From a bacterium (GTDB lineage: Bacteria > Patescibacteriota > Minisyncoccia > UBA6257 > UBA9933): 5,327 bases of DNA. Below the pieces are notes generated by a model. The model was not told the origin of the DNA. It saw only the letters and a list, made by a program, of their open reading frames with translations, and searched no databases. Shown here in pieces: positions 4,148 through 5,327 of this stretch; the first letter of the stretch is position 1; each line of letters starts with the position of its first letter. Location: contig JAKAFV010000039.1 in assembly GCA_021817915.1 (NCBI GenBank), positions 1 through 5,327 on the forward strand, given 5' to 3'. A program made the position numbers and the translations under genes.

Positions 4148-5327
4148 ATGAAGTATCTATCATCTTTAAAGTCTAAAAATCTGTCCGGGCAAATTTGCCT
4201 TTTGCGGGCGGATTTTAATCTTTCAAGCGCAGAATTACGCAGACTTAACGCGGAAGTGCGCAGAAAAAAATTCAGCATTATTCGGCGTCCGTTCAGCGTA
4301 AGTCCGCGCATAGCAGCGATTTTGCCGGCGATTAATTTTTTAACAGAAAAAGGAGCGAAAGTAGTAATTTTAAGCCATCGTGGCCGTCCTAATCCTAAAA
4401 GCTCCAAGCTCCAAGCTTCAAGCTTCACGTTAAGGCCATTCGCGGGAATTTTATCAAAACTTCTCAAGAAGTCAGTGGTATTTGTTAAATTTGACACAAC
4501 AAATAACCTATTGACGTCCGACGTCGATAGACCATTGAAATTAGAATTTACGACATCGCAAGTCGTAAATTTGAGAAATAAAATTAAAAACGCGCCAGGG
4601 GGTAATATTTTTCTTTTGGAGAATTTGCGGTTTAATGCGGGTGAAGATAAAAACGATAAAAAATTCGCAAAACAATTGGCTTCGTTGGGGGATTTTTATG
4701 TCAATGAAGCTTTTGCTTTTTGCCACAGGCCAACGGCGTCAATAGCCGGCATTCCGAAATTATTGCCGTCGTATGCAGGATTTTCTTTGGAAAACGAAAT
4801 TAAAAATCTTTCGGCGGCAATGAAAGCGCCAAAAAAACCTTTTGTGGTTGTTTTGGGCGGAATAAAAATCGCTGATAAAATAGGTTTGATTGAAAATTTT
4901 AAGAATAAAGCCGATAAATTTTTAATTGGCGGGGGAATAGCCAATACTTTTCTATCAGCTCGCGGAGACCAAGTAGGAAAATCTCTTTATGAAAAAGAAA
5001 AAATTCAGTTTGCTAAAAAACTGCTTAAATCTCCGAAAATAGTCCTGCCCGTTGATGTAATTGTTAAAAATGGTAGTATTCTGGACATTGGCGTTAAAAC
5101 TCGCAAAAACTACGCCGAAGCGATAAAAGGAGCTAAAACTATCATTTGGAATGGTCCGATGGGCTACATCGAAGATAAGGGGCTTAGAAAGGGCAGTGAA
5201 GCGGTTTTAAGGGCAATTTTAAGCAGTAATGCATTTAGCGTTATAGGCGGCGGCGAAACGCTTTCTGTCACGAAAAACTCAAAACTCAAAACTCAAAACT
5301 CAAAACTATTTCTATCTACCGGCGGGG
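4148..5327 (+). CDS. pgk: Phosphoglycerate kinase, 3'-truncated by window edge, with repeat-derived segments
   Basis: This glycolytic enzyme transfers phosphate between 1,3-bisphosphoglycerate and ADP in the cytoplasm. The frame is open for 393 codons from the ATG at 4148 to the window end; the last 30 or so residues are missing. N-domain substrate residues are LLRADFN (R20, D22, N24), SHRGRP (H77, R80), LLENLRF (R161) and VNEAFAFCHR (H193, R194). Nucleotide-side motifs are VLGGIKIADKIG (K240, K244), IGGGIANTF (260-268), WNGPMG (334-339), IGGGET (366-371) and STGG. Variants from the usual family text include RVDFN to RADFN, VNDAFG to VNEAFA and LGGAK to LGGIK. Four segments are encoded by repeat DNA: residues about 27-54, 85-94, 122-142 and 376-387. 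Their coordinates are given in separate entries. Two of them lengthen N-domain loops by about 17 and 20 residues over typical PGKs. The intact frame and motifs argue for a working enzyme. No Shine-Dalgarno is present. Confidence 0.95.
   Translation, partial: MKYLSSLKSKNLSGQICLLRADFNLSSAELRRLNAEVRRKKFSIIRRPFSVSPRIAAILPAINFLTEKGAKVVILSHRGRPNPKSSKLQASSFTLRPFAGILSKLLKKSVVFVKFDTTNNLLTSDVDRPLKLEFTTSQVVNLRNKIKNAPGGNIFLLENLRFNAGEDKNDKKFAKQLASLGDFYVNEAFAFCHRPTASIAGIPKLLPSYAGFSLENEIKNLSAAMKAPKKPFVVVLGGIKIADKIGLIENFKNKADKFLIGGGIANTFLSARGDQVGKSLYEKEKIQFAKKLLKSPKIVLPVDVIVKNGSILDIGVKTRKNYAEAIKGAKTIIWNGPMGYIEDKGLRKGSEAVLRAILSSNAFSVIGGGETLSVTKNSKLKTQNSKLFLSTGG
4227..4309. repeat. Bipartite palindromic element of 7-mers inside pgk
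   Basis: On the left are four 7-mers spaced 10, 11 and 10 bases apart: GCGCAGA (4227), ACGCAGA (4237), ACGCGGA (4248) and GCGCAGA (4258). On the right are three in inverted orientation, TCGGCGT (4282), TCAGCGT (4293) and TCCGCGC (4303), again 10-11 apart. The arms 4237-4265 and 4281-4309 match as inverted repeats at 18 of 29 positions without gaps, around a 15-base spacer. It encodes pgk residues about 27-54, within the loop that normally joins DFNVP to the RI-x-A-x-LPTI helix. Confidence 0.75.
4400..4427. repeat. Tandem heptamer array (4 x AGCTYCA) inside pgk
   Basis: AGCTCCA occurs at 4400 and 4407, then AGCTTCA at 4414 and 4421, four units in perfect 7-base register. They encode a Ser/Lys/Gln-rich stretch (residues about 85-94) just after SHRGRP. 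Family members normally have a short Gly/Lys/Pro loop here. Confidence 0.85.
4513..4571. repeat. Inverted-repeat cassette with doubled GACGTC inside pgk
   Basis: GACGTC occurs at 4513-4518 and again at 4520-4525, with the 8-base palindrome CGACGTCG at 4519-4526. A perfect 10-bp inverted repeat follows, AATTTACGAC (4545-4554) and GTCGTAAATT (4562-4571), around the loop ATCGCAA. It encodes residues about 122-142, between VFVKFD and the APGGNIFLLENLRF strand, where typical PGKs are about 20 residues shorter. Whether the two halves are one element or two adjacent ones is not clear. Confidence 0.65.
5274..5308. repeat. Tandem heptamer array (5 x AAAACTC) inside pgk
   Basis: AAAACTC occurs at 5274, 5281, 5288 and 5295, and a fifth variant unit, AAAACTA, at 5302. 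It encodes Asn/Ser/Lys/Leu/Gln-rich residues (about 376-387) between IGGGET and LFLSTGG. In ordinary PGKs this place holds a helix of similar length, so the repeat has replaced rather than lengthened it. Confidence 0.88.

Noticed and set aside
4117..4497. 126-residue open frame on the minus strand
   Set aside because: It lies wholly antisense to the N-terminal half of pgk, whose motifs are clear, and its protein shows no recognisable domain.
4148..5327. pgk as a pseudogene because of repeat insertions
   Set aside because: No stop or frameshift occurs in 393 codons and the catalytic and binding motifs are kept; only the missing 3' end leaves some doubt.

Overview
The window looks like a piece of a small-genome, A+T-rich bacterial chromosome, most likely from the Patescibacteria/CPR (Parcubacteria-like). 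This is an inference from protein style, not from a marker-gene tree. The clues are a divergent LepA whose sequence after the G2 threonine runs RKMAPVRM, a very short FtsB/DivIC-like protein ending EKMIIVVP, small single-domain unknown proteins, and a tRNA without encoded CCA. No in-frame TGA occurs in any gene, so the standard stop code fits.

Layout, all on the + strand. (1) 1-1653: lepA (EF-4), missing its first ~45 codons at the left edge. (2) 1665-1928: an FtsB/DivIC-like septum protein, 11 bases behind lepA. (3) 1929-2070: an A+T-rich gap made almost entirely of 7-base-phased units arranged as a large imperfect inverted repeat around a perfect 10-bp stem. (4) 2071-2751: an uncharacterised protein with a TIM-barrel-like pattern, abutting (5) 2752-3342, a membrane-anchored SurA-N-like protein. 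(6) 3371-3441: tRNA-Gly(CCC), then an intrinsic terminator. (7) 3481-4119: a self-contained unit with its own extended -10 promoter, perfect Shine-Dalgarno, TTG start, YdcF/DUF218-like gene and strong terminator. Its base composition is visibly richer in G+C than its neighbours. (8) 4148-5327: phosphoglycerate kinase (pgk), running off the right edge. It is probably transcribed as a leaderless mRNA from a promoter whose -35 lies in the preceding terminator's T-tract.

The most unusual feature is inside pgk. The reading frame is open and the catalytic motifs are kept, yet four segments are built from repeat DNA: a bipartite palindromic element of seven CGC-containing 7-mers, a 4x heptamer array, an inverted-repeat cassette with a doubled GACGTC, and a 5x heptamer array. 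Two of these are heptamer tracts like those in the 1943-2066 gap and the gap before the tRNA. Together they suggest a genome-wide family of short repeats that also invades essential genes in frame, comparable in logic to Rickettsia palindromic elements and cyanobacterial heptanucleotide STRRs.

The genes do not form one pathway. They are housekeeping functions (translation factor, division, envelope folding, glycine decoding, glycolysis) interspersed with two uncharacterised proteins.
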